Shown one piece after another: positions 37,900 through 46,250 of a stretch of 64,000 nucleotides of DNA. Below the pieces are notes generated by a model. That model did not search any database. It was not told the origin of the DNA and saw only the letters and a list, made by a program, of their open reading frames with translations. The position numbers and the translations under genes are program-made. The stretch is from assembly GCF_016801985.1 (NCBI RefSeq), contig NZ_JAEVLS010000006.1:310001-374000 (forward strand), given 5' to 3'. Each line of letters starts with the position of its first letter. The first letter of the stretch is position 1. Origin of the DNA: Steroidobacter gossypii. GTDB taxonomy: Bacteria; Pseudomonadota; Gammaproteobacteria; Steroidobacterales; Steroidobacteraceae.

Positions 37900-38499
37900 A
37901 TGTCACGCTTCGTATCGACATTCATTCTGGCCGGCAGCTGCGCGCTGCTGGCGTCCACCGGCTTCGCGCAGGAAGGCGCCAATCCCGCGGGCATGTCGCC
38001 CGATACACCAGGCAAGGAAGCGGCGATGCCAGCGCCCGAAGGCTCGAACAATCAGGACAAGCTGTTCGTGCGTCAGGCGGCGCTGGGCGGTCGGGCGGAA
38101 GTGGAGCTGAGCAAGATCGCGCAGAAAAAGGCGAGCAATGCATCGGTGCGCGAGTTTGCCGACCGCATGGTCGAGGTGCATTCCAAATCCAATCAACAGT
38201 TGCTGCGCGCGGGCAAGGGCTTGAATCCGGATCTGCCCAGGGATCTGGATCCCGAGCATCAAAGAGTGCGCGACGAATTGCAGAAGGCCTCGGGTCAAAG
38301 CTTCGACATCGCGTATATCTCGGCGCAGATCCAGGATCATCAACGCACCGCCAACCTGCTGCAGTGGCATATCAGCATGGGGCAGAACGAGGCGTTGAGG
38401 AAATATTCCATGCAGACGCTGCCCGAGGTGATGGCTCACCTCGAGCACGCCAAACAAAACTACGCGATGCTGACTCAGGGCGCCGGTTCCGCTCGGTGA
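37900..38499 (+). CDS. DUF4142 periplasmic four-helix protein
   Basis: A 199-residue secreted protein with a signal peptide ending near TGFAQ and a GAGGAGG site before the ATG. The helical domain (about 50-190) has DUF4142 marks: KLFVRQAALGGRAEVELSKIA, VREFADRMVEVHSKSNQQL and AYISAQIQDHQRTANLL. The family is predicted to be ferritin-like in fold. A second member lies at 47393-47908. Function unknown; it ends the sugar dehydrogenase unit. Confidence 0.8.
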   Translation: MSRFVSTFILAGSCALLASTGFAQEGANPAGMSPDTPGKEAAMPAPEGSNNQDKLFVRQAALGGRAEVELSKIAQKKASNASVREFADRMVEVHSKSNQQLLRAGKGLNPDLPRDLDPEHQRVRDELQKASGQSFDIAYISAQIQDHQRTANLLQWHISMGQNEALRKYSMQTLPEVMAHLEHAKQNYAMLTQGAGSAR

Positions 38500-38518
38500 C
38501 CCTGTCGACGGGGCAGCC

Positions 38519-38544
38519 AGGCTCTCTCGCTCGCGAGAGAGCCT
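38519..38544. terminator. Bidirectional hairpin between convergent genes
   Basis: Two perfect 12-base arms (AGGCTCTCTCGC and its complement) separated by 2 bases lie between the DUF4142 stop and the DUF2934 stop, whose codon it touches. There is no long T tract, but position and strength suit a shared terminator. Confidence 0.6.
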
Positions 38545-38854
38545 AACCCGTGATCTGGTTCTCCGGCGCGCTCTGGCGTTGCTGCTCGGCCTGGTCGATC
38601 TCTTTCTCTGCCTGCAGCCAGTCGCTCAGCTCCGCGCCGGGAGCGAAGCCACGTTGCTGCGCCAATTCATACGCGCGGCGCGAGATGCGAGTCCAGCGAT
38701 TTTGCGGAGCTTCCGGTTCTGTGGGTCGCACGTCCGTGCGGACGACATCCGGTACTAAAGCCTCCGGCACGCTCTCGTCCGCGTTGTCGGGCCGGTTCAG
38801 GACCGGATCGATTTTGACGATGTGTTCCGAAGATGATTGTCTTGCCGCGCGCAT
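38543..38854 (-). CDS. DUF2934 domain protein
   Basis: A small, charged cytosolic protein of 103 residues. The C-terminal segment ISRRAYELAQQRGFAPG followed by ELSDWLQAEKEID is the DUF2934 signature. The N-terminal half is acidic and probably disordered. The ATG at 38854 is chosen as the first in-frame ATG after the end of the domain-free upstream frame. Its 5' part overlaps the 3' end of the CtaG gene by 58 bases in another frame. Function unknown. Confidence 0.65.
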   Translation of the reverse strand: MRAARQSSSEHIVKIDPVLNRPDNADESVPEALVPDVVRTDVRPTEPEAPQNRWTRISRRAYELAQQRGFAPGAELSDWLQAEKEIDQAEQQRQSAPENQITG

Positions 38855-39822
38855 GGCGTTGCCCCCGAGAAGCGCTGTAGGACTGTCGTATCGAAACGCA
38901 GCAGAGCCGCGTCGGGTCCCTCCGATTGTAATGTTTCCGGTGCGCGATCGGCCGAGTCTCGCAACAGCGCACCCAGCAGTATCAGCGCGGCGACTGCGTG
39001 CACCAGGCCGCCTGGAATCCACATCAACAACCCAGCCAATTGCTGATCTTCAACGGGCGTCAAGCCAAACGGCGCGAGCCCCATCTGAGCGTAGCGCGGA
39101 TACCAGGGACTTTGCGATAGCGCCATGAGGGCGCCGAGCGCACCGCTCACCACCGAAGTCGCGAACAGACAAAGCACCGCCAGCGCGCGGCCGCCGTGCG
39201 CCTGCTTGTTGTGGAACATCGCCGACCAGAACAGCAAAGCTGAGATCAGGAACGACAGGTGCTGTGTGATGTGCCAGCCATCGGTGGCCAACGCCAGTTC
39301 GAACAACGTCGGTGCGTGCCACAACCACAGCACAGCCGCCTGAAGCACCGTGGCGGTGATCCCGCCGCTTAGAAACTTCCATGTACCTCGCATGGGCGCG
39401 CTTTGCACCCAGCGCCCGATGATCTTCCGAGCCGGAGCGGGCCACGCCCACAGCATCGTTTCCAGCGGACGCGACAGCACCAGCAGCGGCGCGGCCAACA
39501 GCATCAGGAGCTCGTGTTCGACCATGTGCAGCGTGAAAGAGCTTTCGCCCGCTTCATGCAAGGGCGAAACAGCCGCAGCGGCCAGCGTGAACCAACCGAC
39601 CGCGAACAGAATGCCACGACGGCGCACAGTCGACCGTCCCGAGTTTGAACGCCGAAACAGGCGCTGACCGCCGTACGCGTATAGAAACAACGACAGCGCG
39701 AGCGGAACGAGGATCTCGGCCGTAAGCGTCCAGCCCGGTTCCTCGTGCGGCACGGCGCTAGGGTGCGACCAGCACAGCGCCGGCGCGGCCAGGCATATCG
39801 CGAGGACGATCAGCCGAAACAC
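38797..39822 (-). CDS. ctaG: CtaG-type cytochrome c oxidase assembly factor
   Basis: An integral membrane protein of about 341 residues from the GTG at 39822, which overlaps the previous gene by 13 bases. It has a signal-like first helix and about seven further helices. The family pattern is visible in SPLHEAGESSFTLHMVEHELLMLLAAPLLVL (cited only in part for length: FTLHMVEHELLML), WHAPTLFELAL and WHITQHLSFLISALLFW. The conserved His residues fit the caa3_CtaG family, which supports assembly of caa3 oxidases, probably at copper sites. Its place directly downstream of coxB-coxA-coxC agrees. Confidence 0.85.
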   Translation of the reverse strand: MFRLIVLAICLAAPALCWSHPSAVPHEEPGWTLTAEILVPLALSLFLYAYGGQRLFRRSNSGRSTVRRRGILFAVGWFTLAAAAVSPLHEAGESSFTLHMVEHELLMLLAAPLLVLSRPLETMLWAWPAPARKIIGRWVQSAPMRGTWKFLSGGITATVLQAAVLWLWHAPTLFELALATDGWHITQHLSFLISALLFWSAMFHNKQAHGGRALAVLCLFATSVVSGALGALMALSQSPWYPRYAQMGLAPFGLTPVEDQQLAGLLMWIPGGLVHAVAALILLGALLRDSADRAPETLQSEGPDAALLRFDTTVLQRFSGATPCARQDNHLRNTSSKSIRS

Positions 39823-40181
39823 GACGGTAGAATGATGTCGGCCAGCATTTGAACCAACACCGTCAATCCGAACAGTGTGGCGGACATTACGCTGAGCAGC
39901 GGAATGAAAACCTCCAGCGCATCGGCTTCCTCCGCAGCGAAGCCGCCCGCGCTCCGCCACGAGCGCCACCCGAGCCAGCCGGTGGCCACGATGACCGCCA
40001 GCGCGATTGCACCGGCAATCAGCGACACGGCGTTTGGCCCTCGATCGCAGGCGGCAAAACTGTAGTTGGAGCCGAACTGATGATGGAAGCCCCACGCCAT
40101 GGGCGCGAGCACCAGTCCGGTCCAGGCGCGCCAGCCGGGCAGCCGCAGCCCGAAGCTCATGCGTTCTTTGAAACTGGTCAT
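39810..40181 (-). CDS. Small membrane protein of the oxidase operon
   Basis: A 123-residue protein with three predicted membrane helices (WTGLVLAPMAWGF, VSLIAGAIALAVIVATGWLGW and LLSVMSATLFGLTVLVQMLA). No family recognised. ATGA overlap with the subunit III gene and a 13-base overlap with the CtaG gene show it belongs to the oxidase operon. It may be an accessory or assembly subunit. Confidence 0.65.
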   Translation of the reverse strand: MTSFKERMSFGLRLPGWRAWTGLVLAPMAWGFHHQFGSNYSFAACDRGPNAVSLIAGAIALAVIVATGWLGWRSWRSAGGFAAEEADALEVFIPLLSVMSATLFGLTVLVQMLADIILPSCFG

Positions 40182-40783
40182 TTCATCATCCTCGGCACCC
40201 AGTACAGCAGCGCGTAGATCGGCAGCCACGCGATGGCGACGAAATGCCAGTACAGACAGTTGTCGGCCACATCGGAAAAGTGGGTGCGCTCCAGGTCGTG
40301 CATGTGCGCGAACACGGTGAGCACCAGGGTGTCGACCCAGTCGGTGACCAGGTGCACGGTATGCAGGAACAGCAACGCCCAGACGATGGAGCCGTAGGCA
40401 TTGTCGTCCCAGCTCACGTTGAGGGTCTGAAACTCGAAGTAGCGGATCACCATCAACGCCAATCCGATGAGCGTCATCAAAGCCAGACCGATTCGAGTCT
40501 GCCGCAGGTGCTCGCCGTGCGCCGCCCGGTCGGCCCAGACGTTCGGAATCTCACTCAGCATCATCAGCACCGTGAAACAGGTACCCAGCAACAGCTCGGG
40601 AGGCACGCGGTGCGGCGGCCACGGCGTGCTGTGATTCATCAAAAAGAAATAGGCGCCGCCGGCCAGCACGAACACCGTGCCTTCGATCAGGATGAAGCCC
40701 AGCACGCCCCACCAGATCAGCGAGCGATGGCTGAACGCGGCGTCCGGCAGGGAAGAAACGTCGCCGACGATTCGAGGTTTCAT
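40178..40783 (-). CDS. coxC: Cytochrome c oxidase subunit III
   Basis: A 201-residue membrane protein with five helices. It matches the heme-copper oxidase subunit III family through WWGVLGFILIEGTVFVLAG near the start, the His-rich FLHTVHLVTDWVDTLVL, and the C-terminal DNCLYWHFVAIAWLPIYALLYW. It is the short form common in bacterial caa3 and related oxidases. Overlaps of ATGA on both sides place it in one transcript with subunit I and the small membrane protein. Confidence 0.88.
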   Translation of the reverse strand: MKPRIVGDVSSLPDAAFSHRSLIWWGVLGFILIEGTVFVLAGGAYFFLMNHSTPWPPHRVPPELLLGTCFTVLMMLSEIPNVWADRAAHGEHLRQTRIGLALMTLIGLALMVIRYFEFQTLNVSWDDNAYGSIVWALLFLHTVHLVTDWVDTLVLTVFAHMHDLERTHFSDVADNCLYWHFVAIAWLPIYALLYWVPRMMK

Positions 40784-42693
40784 GGCGCCGTCCTCTGCTG
40801 CAGCACACGAGGCGGCGTCGGCCACATCCAGGCGATTAGACACACCGCCACCGGCAGCGAGCCCCAGAGCACCGCGCGGGCATCGAAGATGGAGGCGATG
40901 AACCAGATCGCGGTTGCGATCGCTGTCCAGAAGGGCCAGATGGACGGTTCCGCCGAGTGCTGTCGTATGTCGGGCACGGCGGCAAGCGCCGAGGTGCAGA
41001 GCACTTCTCGATGGGCGGGCGACAAGCCTTCCAGCACTTGTCTCGGCTCGGGCTGCCACAGCGCCTCGCGCCCGGTGACCACCGGGATGTGCATGAAGTT
41101 ATAAGGCGGTGGCGGCGAGCTCGTCGCCCATTCCAGAGTCGACGCGCCCCAAGGATTGTCGCCGGCGGGCTCGCCCTGTTTGAGCGAGCGTGCCGCATTC
41201 ACAATGAACAGCAATACGCTCGCACCGATCATCAGCGCGCCGAGCGTGGACAGCAGATTCAACGATTCCCATCCCAGGCCGTCCGCATAGGTGTAAACGC
41301 GGCGGGGCATGCCGGCCAACCCCAGGATGTGCATGGGGAAGAAAGTGACATTGAAACCGATGAAGAACAGCCAGAAGTTCCAACGCCCGAGCCGCTCGCT
41401 GAGCTTGCGGCCGGTGAACTTGGGAAACCAGTAATAGAAGGCGGCGAACAGCGGAAACACCGCGCCGCCGATCAGAACGTAATGGAAGTGCGCCACCACG
41501 AAATAGGTGTCGTGCAGCTGCAGATCCAACGGCACCGACGCAAGCATGACGCCGGTCAGGCCGCCGAGCACGAAGATCACGATGAAGCCGATGACGAACA
41601 GCAGCGGCGTCATGAAGCGCGGCTTGCCGTCCCAGAGCGTGGCGATCCACGCGAAGATCTGCATGCCCGAAGGAATCGCGATCATCATGCTGGCCGCGGT
41701 GTAGAAACTGCTGCCGAGGTGGGGCAGGCCGGTGGCGAACATGTGATGCACCCACAGGCCGAAGGCCAGCAAGCCGGTGGTCACCAGCGCCAGCACCATG
41801 AGCGTATAAGCGAAGATGGTCCGGCGCGCGAAGGTGATCACGATGGACGACACCATGCCGAGCGCGGGCAGAAAGATGATGTACACCTCGGGATGACCGA
41901 AGAACCAGAACAGGTGCTGCCACAGCAGCGCGTCGCCACCTTCCACGGGATTGAAAAAGTGCGTGCCGATCAACCGGTCGGCGATCAGGAAGCTGGAGGC
42001 CAGCATGACTGCCGGCATGGCGATGATGACCATGAAAGACGTGACCAGCATGGCCCACAGGAACAGCGGCATGCGCGCCAGGGTCATGCCCGGCGCGCGT
42101 TGCTTGAGGATGGTGGCGATCAGCTCCACCGCCACGGCGAGCGCCGCCACTTCCGTGAAAGTGACCATCTGGGCCCAGAAATCGGTGCGCTTGCCCGGAG
42201 AATATTCCGGGCCCGCGAGCGGCACATACGAAAACCAGCCAGTCTCCGGGCCTGCGTTCATCAGGAAGGCGATCCAGATCATGACGCCGCCGAACAGAAA
42301 CACCCAGTAGCTGAAGGCGTTGAGCCGTGGAAAAGAAATATTCCGAGTGCCGCACATCAGCGGCACCAGATACACGGCTATGGCCTCCATGATGGGCACG
42401 GCGAACAGAAACATCATGGTCGTGCCGTGCATGGTGAACAGCTGGTTGTAGCGATCCGGATCGATCAAGTGGCTGTCCGGCTGCGCCAGCTGGATGCGCA
42501 TCAGCAGGGCCAGCACGCCGGCGAGCACGAAGAACACGAACGCCGTGATCACGTAGCGCCTGGCGACGATTTTGTGATCGACCGTCGCCAGGCGCTCGAA
42601 CAGGCTCTGTCCCGTGCCCCAGGTGCGCGTCAGCTGCGCATGCTGTGCGGTGATCTCGGCGGGATCGGCTTCGCGTGGCAGCGCTGTGGTCAT
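40780..42693 (-). CDS. coxA: Cytochrome c oxidase subunit I (caa3 type)
   Basis: A 637-residue subunit with the heme a and heme a3-CuB centre that reduces oxygen to water and pumps protons. Signature residues: HGTTMMFLFAVP (heme a His), FWFFGHPEVYI (CuB His, Tyr and Glu of an A1-type D channel), WVHHMF (two CuB His) and HDTYFVVAHFHYVL (a3 and a ligands). The last 115 residues beyond the 12-helix core carry two more helices (IWPFWTAIATAIWFIASI and a following one), as in caa3 enzymes. ATGA overlaps join it to subunits II and III. Confidence 0.95.
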   Translation of the reverse strand: MTTALPREADPAEITAQHAQLTRTWGTGQSLFERLATVDHKIVARRYVITAFVFFVLAGVLALLMRIQLAQPDSHLIDPDRYNQLFTMHGTTMMFLFAVPIMEAIAVYLVPLMCGTRNISFPRLNAFSYWVFLFGGVMIWIAFLMNAGPETGWFSYVPLAGPEYSPGKRTDFWAQMVTFTEVAALAVAVELIATILKQRAPGMTLARMPLFLWAMLVTSFMVIIAMPAVMLASSFLIADRLIGTHFFNPVEGGDALLWQHLFWFFGHPEVYIIFLPALGMVSSIVITFARRTIFAYTLMVLALVTTGLLAFGLWVHHMFATGLPHLGSSFYTAASMMIAIPSGMQIFAWIATLWDGKPRFMTPLLFVIGFIVIFVLGGLTGVMLASVPLDLQLHDTYFVVAHFHYVLIGGAVFPLFAAFYYWFPKFTGRKLSERLGRWNFWLFFIGFNVTFFPMHILGLAGMPRRVYTYADGLGWESLNLLSTLGALMIGASVLLFIVNAARSLKQGEPAGDNPWGASTLEWATSSPPPPYNFMHIPVVTGREALWQPEPRQVLEGLSPAHREVLCTSALAAVPDIRQHSAEPSIWPFWTAIATAIWFIASIFDARAVLWGSLPVAVCLIAWMWPTPPRVLQQRTAP

Positions 42694-43706
42694 TTCAAGC
42701 TGTCCAGATAAGCCGTCAAAGCGTTCAGATCGCTGTCTGAAAGTTGCACCACCGGCATGTGATTGCCGGGCTTCACGGACTGCGGATCACGCAGCCAGTC
42801 GCGCAGATCCTCGAACGAATAGGGCCGGGCACCGGCGGCGATGGTGCGGCGACTCGCCAGATGCGTCAGGTTCGGACCGGTTTGGCCGGAGGCGGGTGTG
42901 CCTGCGATCTGGTGACATGCCGCGCATGGGCCGCTCATGAAGATTTCGTGACCTCGGATTTGCTCGGGAGTGCTCGGCGCCGGTGCTGGCGTCAACTGTT
43001 GCTGGCGCCAGCGGGTGAACGCGTCGGGGTTCATCACCGTCGCATCGAGCGCCATCTTGGCGTGTTGCAAGCCGCAGAACTCGGCGCACTGACCGCGATA
43101 CTCGCCTTCGCGTCGCGGTGTGAGCAGCAGCGAGTTGATGCGCCCTGGGATCAGGTCTTCCTTGCCGCCGAGGTTGGGAATCCACAGGCTGTGAATCACA
43201 TCTTCGGCATGCAGTTCGAGCAGCGCCGGCTGGCCGACTGGCAGGCGCAGTTCGTTTGCTGTCACGACGCGCTGATCGGGTGCCATGCCCTCGTATTCGA
43301 CCTTCCACCACCACTGCGCGGCCGTGACCTTGATCTTCAGCGCGTCGTCCGTTCGCGCCTGCGCCAGGCTGCGATCGATGAAAAAGGTGGCCAGGCTGAG
43401 CACGAACAGACCGACGACGATCAGGCCGACCCAGCCACCCAGCGCCATGCGCAGCGGGTGTTCGGCGCGACTGCCACTGCCATGAGTCAGTGGCTCCGCA
43501 TCGAGCGCATGGCGAGCACGCCAGATTGCGTGGGCCAGAAAGATCAGCACCAGCAGATACATGAATCCACAGACCCAGAGCATCAACGTCCATAGGTCGC
43601 CGATGGTCGCTGCTTGATCGCCGGCGGCGTCGAGTGCTGCCTGCTGGCCCGAGCAGCCTGCCAGCAACACGACCAGGGCCGCGCAGATGTGCTTACGGCC
43701 GCTCAT
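42690..43706 (-). CDS. coxB: Cytochrome c oxidase subunit II with fused cytochrome c domain
   Basis: A 338-residue lipoprotein (lipobox LAGC at about residue 18) with two membrane helices, a CuA cupredoxin domain with the QCAEFCGLQHAKM site and WWWKVEY, and a C-terminal cytochrome c with CAACH and a distal Met in GNHMPVV. The fusion defines the caa3 type. It accepts electrons from soluble or lipid-anchored cytochrome c, and the lipoprotein cytochrome encoded immediately upstream is the probable donor. Overlaps of 4 bases occur on both sides. Confidence 0.95.
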   Translation of the reverse strand: MSGRKHICAALVVLLAGCSGQQAALDAAGDQAATIGDLWTLMLWVCGFMYLLVLIFLAHAIWRARHALDAEPLTHGSGSRAEHPLRMALGGWVGLIVVGLFVLSLATFFIDRSLAQARTDDALKIKVTAAQWWWKVEYEGMAPDQRVVTANELRLPVGQPALLELHAEDVIHSLWIPNLGGKEDLIPGRINSLLLTPRREGEYRGQCAEFCGLQHAKMALDATVMNPDAFTRWRQQQLTPAPAPSTPEQIRGHEIFMSGPCAACHQIAGTPASGQTGPNLTHLASRRTIAAGARPYSFEDLRDWLRDPQSVKPGNHMPVVQLSDSDLNALTAYLDSLK

Positions 43707-44248
43707 CGGTTCGATCTCGGCGGCTCGCTGCGCTCCGGTGTCGGCGGAACCTGGGTCAGCGGCTTGGTGGTCTTGATTTCATCGCCACGCGAAGGCACCG
43801 CGTCCTTGGCGGCGTTGCCGCTCATCGAACGGACATAGGCGGCAATCTCCCAAACCTGCTGCTCCGGAATGCGCCCCGCGAACGAGGGCATGCCGTTCGG
43901 CCGACCTTCGACGATGCTGGAGAAGATCTGCTCGATCTCGCCGCCATAACGCCATTCGTCGTCCATCAAGGGCGGGCCGATGTCGCCGCCGCCGGCCGCG
44001 TGGCAGCTATAGCAGTTGTACCACTCGTAATAACGTTTGCCTTCGCTGATGTGAAAGGCGTTGCGCTCGTACTCGGCCGCTTGCGGATTCTTGGCCACCG
44101 GTCGCGGCGTGCCGCCGGCGCGAAAGTCGGTAGGCGAGACGTCGTTGATAGCGGGCGCTTCTTCGTGAAACGCGCGCGTCTCGCGTTCGCACCCCGCAAG
44201 CAGGGTGCAGCCGAGCAGCAGCAAACTAGCGAGGCAGCGCGAATACAT
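43703..44248 (-). CDS. Lipoprotein cytochrome c
   Basis: A 181-residue mono-heme cytochrome with a lipoprotein signal (LLGCTLLAGC), a heme site CYSCH near residue 80, and a C-terminal Met candidate in GMPSFAGRIPEQQVWEIAAYV, which is typical of class I cytochromes beside quinoprotein dehydrogenases. The tail is proline-rich and polar. The gene lies between PQQ alcohol dehydrogenase (22-base overlap) and subunit II (4-base overlap), so it very probably carries electrons between them. Confidence 0.85.
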   Translation of the reverse strand: MYSRCLASLLLLGCTLLAGCERETRAFHEEAPAINDVSPTDFRAGGTPRPVAKNPQAAEYERNAFHISEGKRYYEWYNCYSCHAAGGGDIGPPLMDDEWRYGGEIEQIFSSIVEGRPNGMPSFAGRIPEQQVWEIAAYVRSMSGNAAKDAVPSRGDEIKTTKPLTQVPPTPERSEPPRSNR

Positions 44249-46139
44249 AAAGCATTCCACCGATGCCGCTTTGTTTCTTCAGTTCGCCGACCATGTTGCC
44301 GAAGCCCTTGGCCGCGGTCGGATCGCGCTCATCGAGCTCGCCCGATACCATCGCGCCCGCCCAGCCGCCGATGCCTGAAAGGATCGCGACGTACTGGCGA
44401 CCGTCCGGGCCACGAAACGTGGTCGGCTGACCGATGATTCCGGAGGCGGTCTTGAACTGCCAGAGCACTTCACCGGTTTGCGCGTGCACGGCTTTGAACC
44501 AGCCTTCCAGGTTGCCGTAGAACACCACGTCGCCCGCAGTGACCGCCGTGCCACTCCACACCGGCCAGCGTTCGGGCACACCCCACAACTTGCGCCGCGC
44601 GACCGGATCCCAGGCCATCAGTTCGCCCACGTTGCCGTCGCCGGGCCCAGGATAGAAACGGGCGTTGACGCCGATGTATCCGGTGCCGGCGATGTATGAA
44701 ACCGGCTTGACCTCCCAGTCCATGCACATGTTGTTGTGGGGCATGTAGATGAGGCCGGTGCGTTTGCTGAAGGAAGACGGCGTCCAGTCCTTGGCGCCGG
44801 GCGAGTTGGGGCAGACCTCGCGCACGACTCTGCCCTGCGAGGGCGTCTTGTCCTCGTTGTAGATCAGTCGGCCGGTTTTCAGATCGACGCCCTTGGAGGC
44901 GGTTATGTATGTGTATGCGTCGGCCGCCAGCACCTCGCCGGTGACGCGGTCGATCACATACATGTAGCCATTGCGCTCGGGCCGCACGACGACTTTGCGC
45001 ATTTGGCCTTGCCACTGCATGTCGAGGATGAGGTTCTCGTTCACCGCGGAGTGATCCCACAAGTCGTGCGGGCTGAATTGATAGAACCAGCGCGCTTTGC
45101 CGGTATCTGGATCGCGCGCGAAGATGCCGTTGGTCCAGTGGTTGTCGCCGGGCCGCACCTCGTGATTCCAAGGGCTCGGATTGGACGTGCCGTAATAAAT
45201 GAGATCGAGTTCGGGATCGTAGGAAATCCAGCCCCACACCGTACCGCCGCCGATTTTCCAGTGCTCGGGCGGCCATTGTGAGACGCCCAGATCTTTGCCG
45301 CGGTATTGCGGATAGAAGGGTTTGAACTCGGCGTGATCGATCAGTACGTCACTATCGGGGCCCGTGGTGAACGCGCGCCAGGCGATCGAGCCATCCGAGG
45401 CGTCGAGTGCGGCCAACCAGCCTCGCGCGCCAAATTCCGCGCCCGAGTTGCCCACCAGCACTTTGTTCTTCACCACCAGCGGCGCCATGGTGAAGGTGTC
45501 GCCGTAGTTGAAATCTCCTACGCGCGTTTTCCATAGCAGCTGCCCGGTTTCAGCATCGAGCGCCACCGTGTGAGCGTCTAGAGTGTTATAAAAGATGCGA
45601 CCGTTGTAGTACGTCGGACCTCGGTTGACCGGCTGGCAGCACGCCACGCCCTGCGATGCCGCTGCGGGCTTCGGATCGAATTTCCACTTCAGAGCGCCGC
45701 CGGGCTGCGTCAGATCCACCGCATATAGAATGTTCGGATAGGGTGTCACGAAGTACAACGTATCGCCGATGACGATGGGCGCCGATTCCTGGCCAAGCAG
45801 CGTGCCCGTGGCGAAGGTGAAGGCCACTTGCAGCTTGGCCACATTGTCCGTTGTTATCTCATCGAGCCCGCTGTATCGCGTGTTTGCATAGTCGCGGCTA
45901 GGCATGATCCATTGGCCGTCTTCCGGTGGCGAGGCGGCTGCCGGAGCGGTGACATCTGTTGACTCACCTGCCGCCGGAACTGGGACAGGCGCGGCCGCGC
46001 TGGCGCTGTTCGAAGGCGAATCAACATGCGCCAAGCCATTCTGATCGGGTTGTTGGCACCCCAGCAGGGCGCAACTCGCCAACGTGATCGTCCACCCGAA
46101 AGCACGTGCGAAGCTGGAGCGAGAAAACAACTCTTGCAT
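44226..46139 (-). CDS. PQQ-dependent alcohol dehydrogenase, lipoprotein
   Basis: A 637-residue quinoprotein with a lipobox ending at Cys28, so it is probably anchored in a membrane facing the periplasm. It has an eight-bladed propeller with the vicinal disulfide pair C167-C168 (GVACCQPVNRG), Asn320 (GTSNPSPWNHE), ARDPDTG, and catalytic Asp362 in PHDLWDHS. Residue +2 from that Asp is Ser364; lanthanide-dependent XoxF/ExaF types carry Asp there, so a calcium enzyme is predicted. No C-terminal heme domain is present; the next gene supplies a cytochrome c. ATG 46139 is preferred over further upstream frames because of the signal. Substrate alcohol unknown. Confidence 0.9.
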   Translation of the reverse strand: MQELFSRSSFARAFGWTITLASCALLGCQQPDQNGLAHVDSPSNSASAAAPVPVPAAGESTDVTAPAAASPPEDGQWIMPSRDYANTRYSGLDEITTDNVAKLQVAFTFATGTLLGQESAPIVIGDTLYFVTPYPNILYAVDLTQPGGALKWKFDPKPAAASQGVACCQPVNRGPTYYNGRIFYNTLDAHTVALDAETGQLLWKTRVGDFNYGDTFTMAPLVVKNKVLVGNSGAEFGARGWLAALDASDGSIAWRAFTTGPDSDVLIDHAEFKPFYPQYRGKDLGVSQWPPEHWKIGGGTVWGWISYDPELDLIYYGTSNPSPWNHEVRPGDNHWTNGIFARDPDTGKARWFYQFSPHDLWDHSAVNENLILDMQWQGQMRKVVVRPERNGYMYVIDRVTGEVLAADAYTYITASKGVDLKTGRLIYNEDKTPSQGRVVREVCPNSPGAKDWTPSSFSKRTGLIYMPHNNMCMDWEVKPVSYIAGTGYIGVNARFYPGPGDGNVGELMAWDPVARRKLWGVPERWPVWSGTAVTAGDVVFYGNLEGWFKAVHAQTGEVLWQFKTASGIIGQPTTFRGPDGRQYVAILSGIGGWAGAMVSGELDERDPTAAKGFGNMVGELKKQSGIGGMLYVFALPR

Positions 46140-46166
46140 GCTTCGTACAACAAAGCGGTGCAAGGT

Positions 46167-46201
46167 AAGTTCCGCACTACCTACGTTGCGTAGCGGAACT
46201 T
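46167..46201. promoter_or_regulatory. Nested inverted repeat in the divergent region upstream of the PQQ dehydrogenase
   Basis: Arms AAGTTCCGC (46167-46175) and GCGGAACTT (46193-46201) are perfectly complementary. An inner palindrome CTACG-TTG-CGTAG (46181-46193) lies between them. The element sits between the dehydrogenase start (46139) and the OBAP start (46251). It could be an operator or an RNA hairpin; no matching regulator is adjacent. Confidence 0.45.
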
Positions 46202-46250
46202 TGCTGGGATGTCCGCATTGGACTCGCATCACGGCGGCCGGAGAGTTGAC

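Noticed and set aside
40957-42711. 584-codon open frame antisense to oxidase subunits I and II
   Set aside because: His/Gln/Arg-rich shadow of coxA codons; all oxidase signatures lie on the minus strand.
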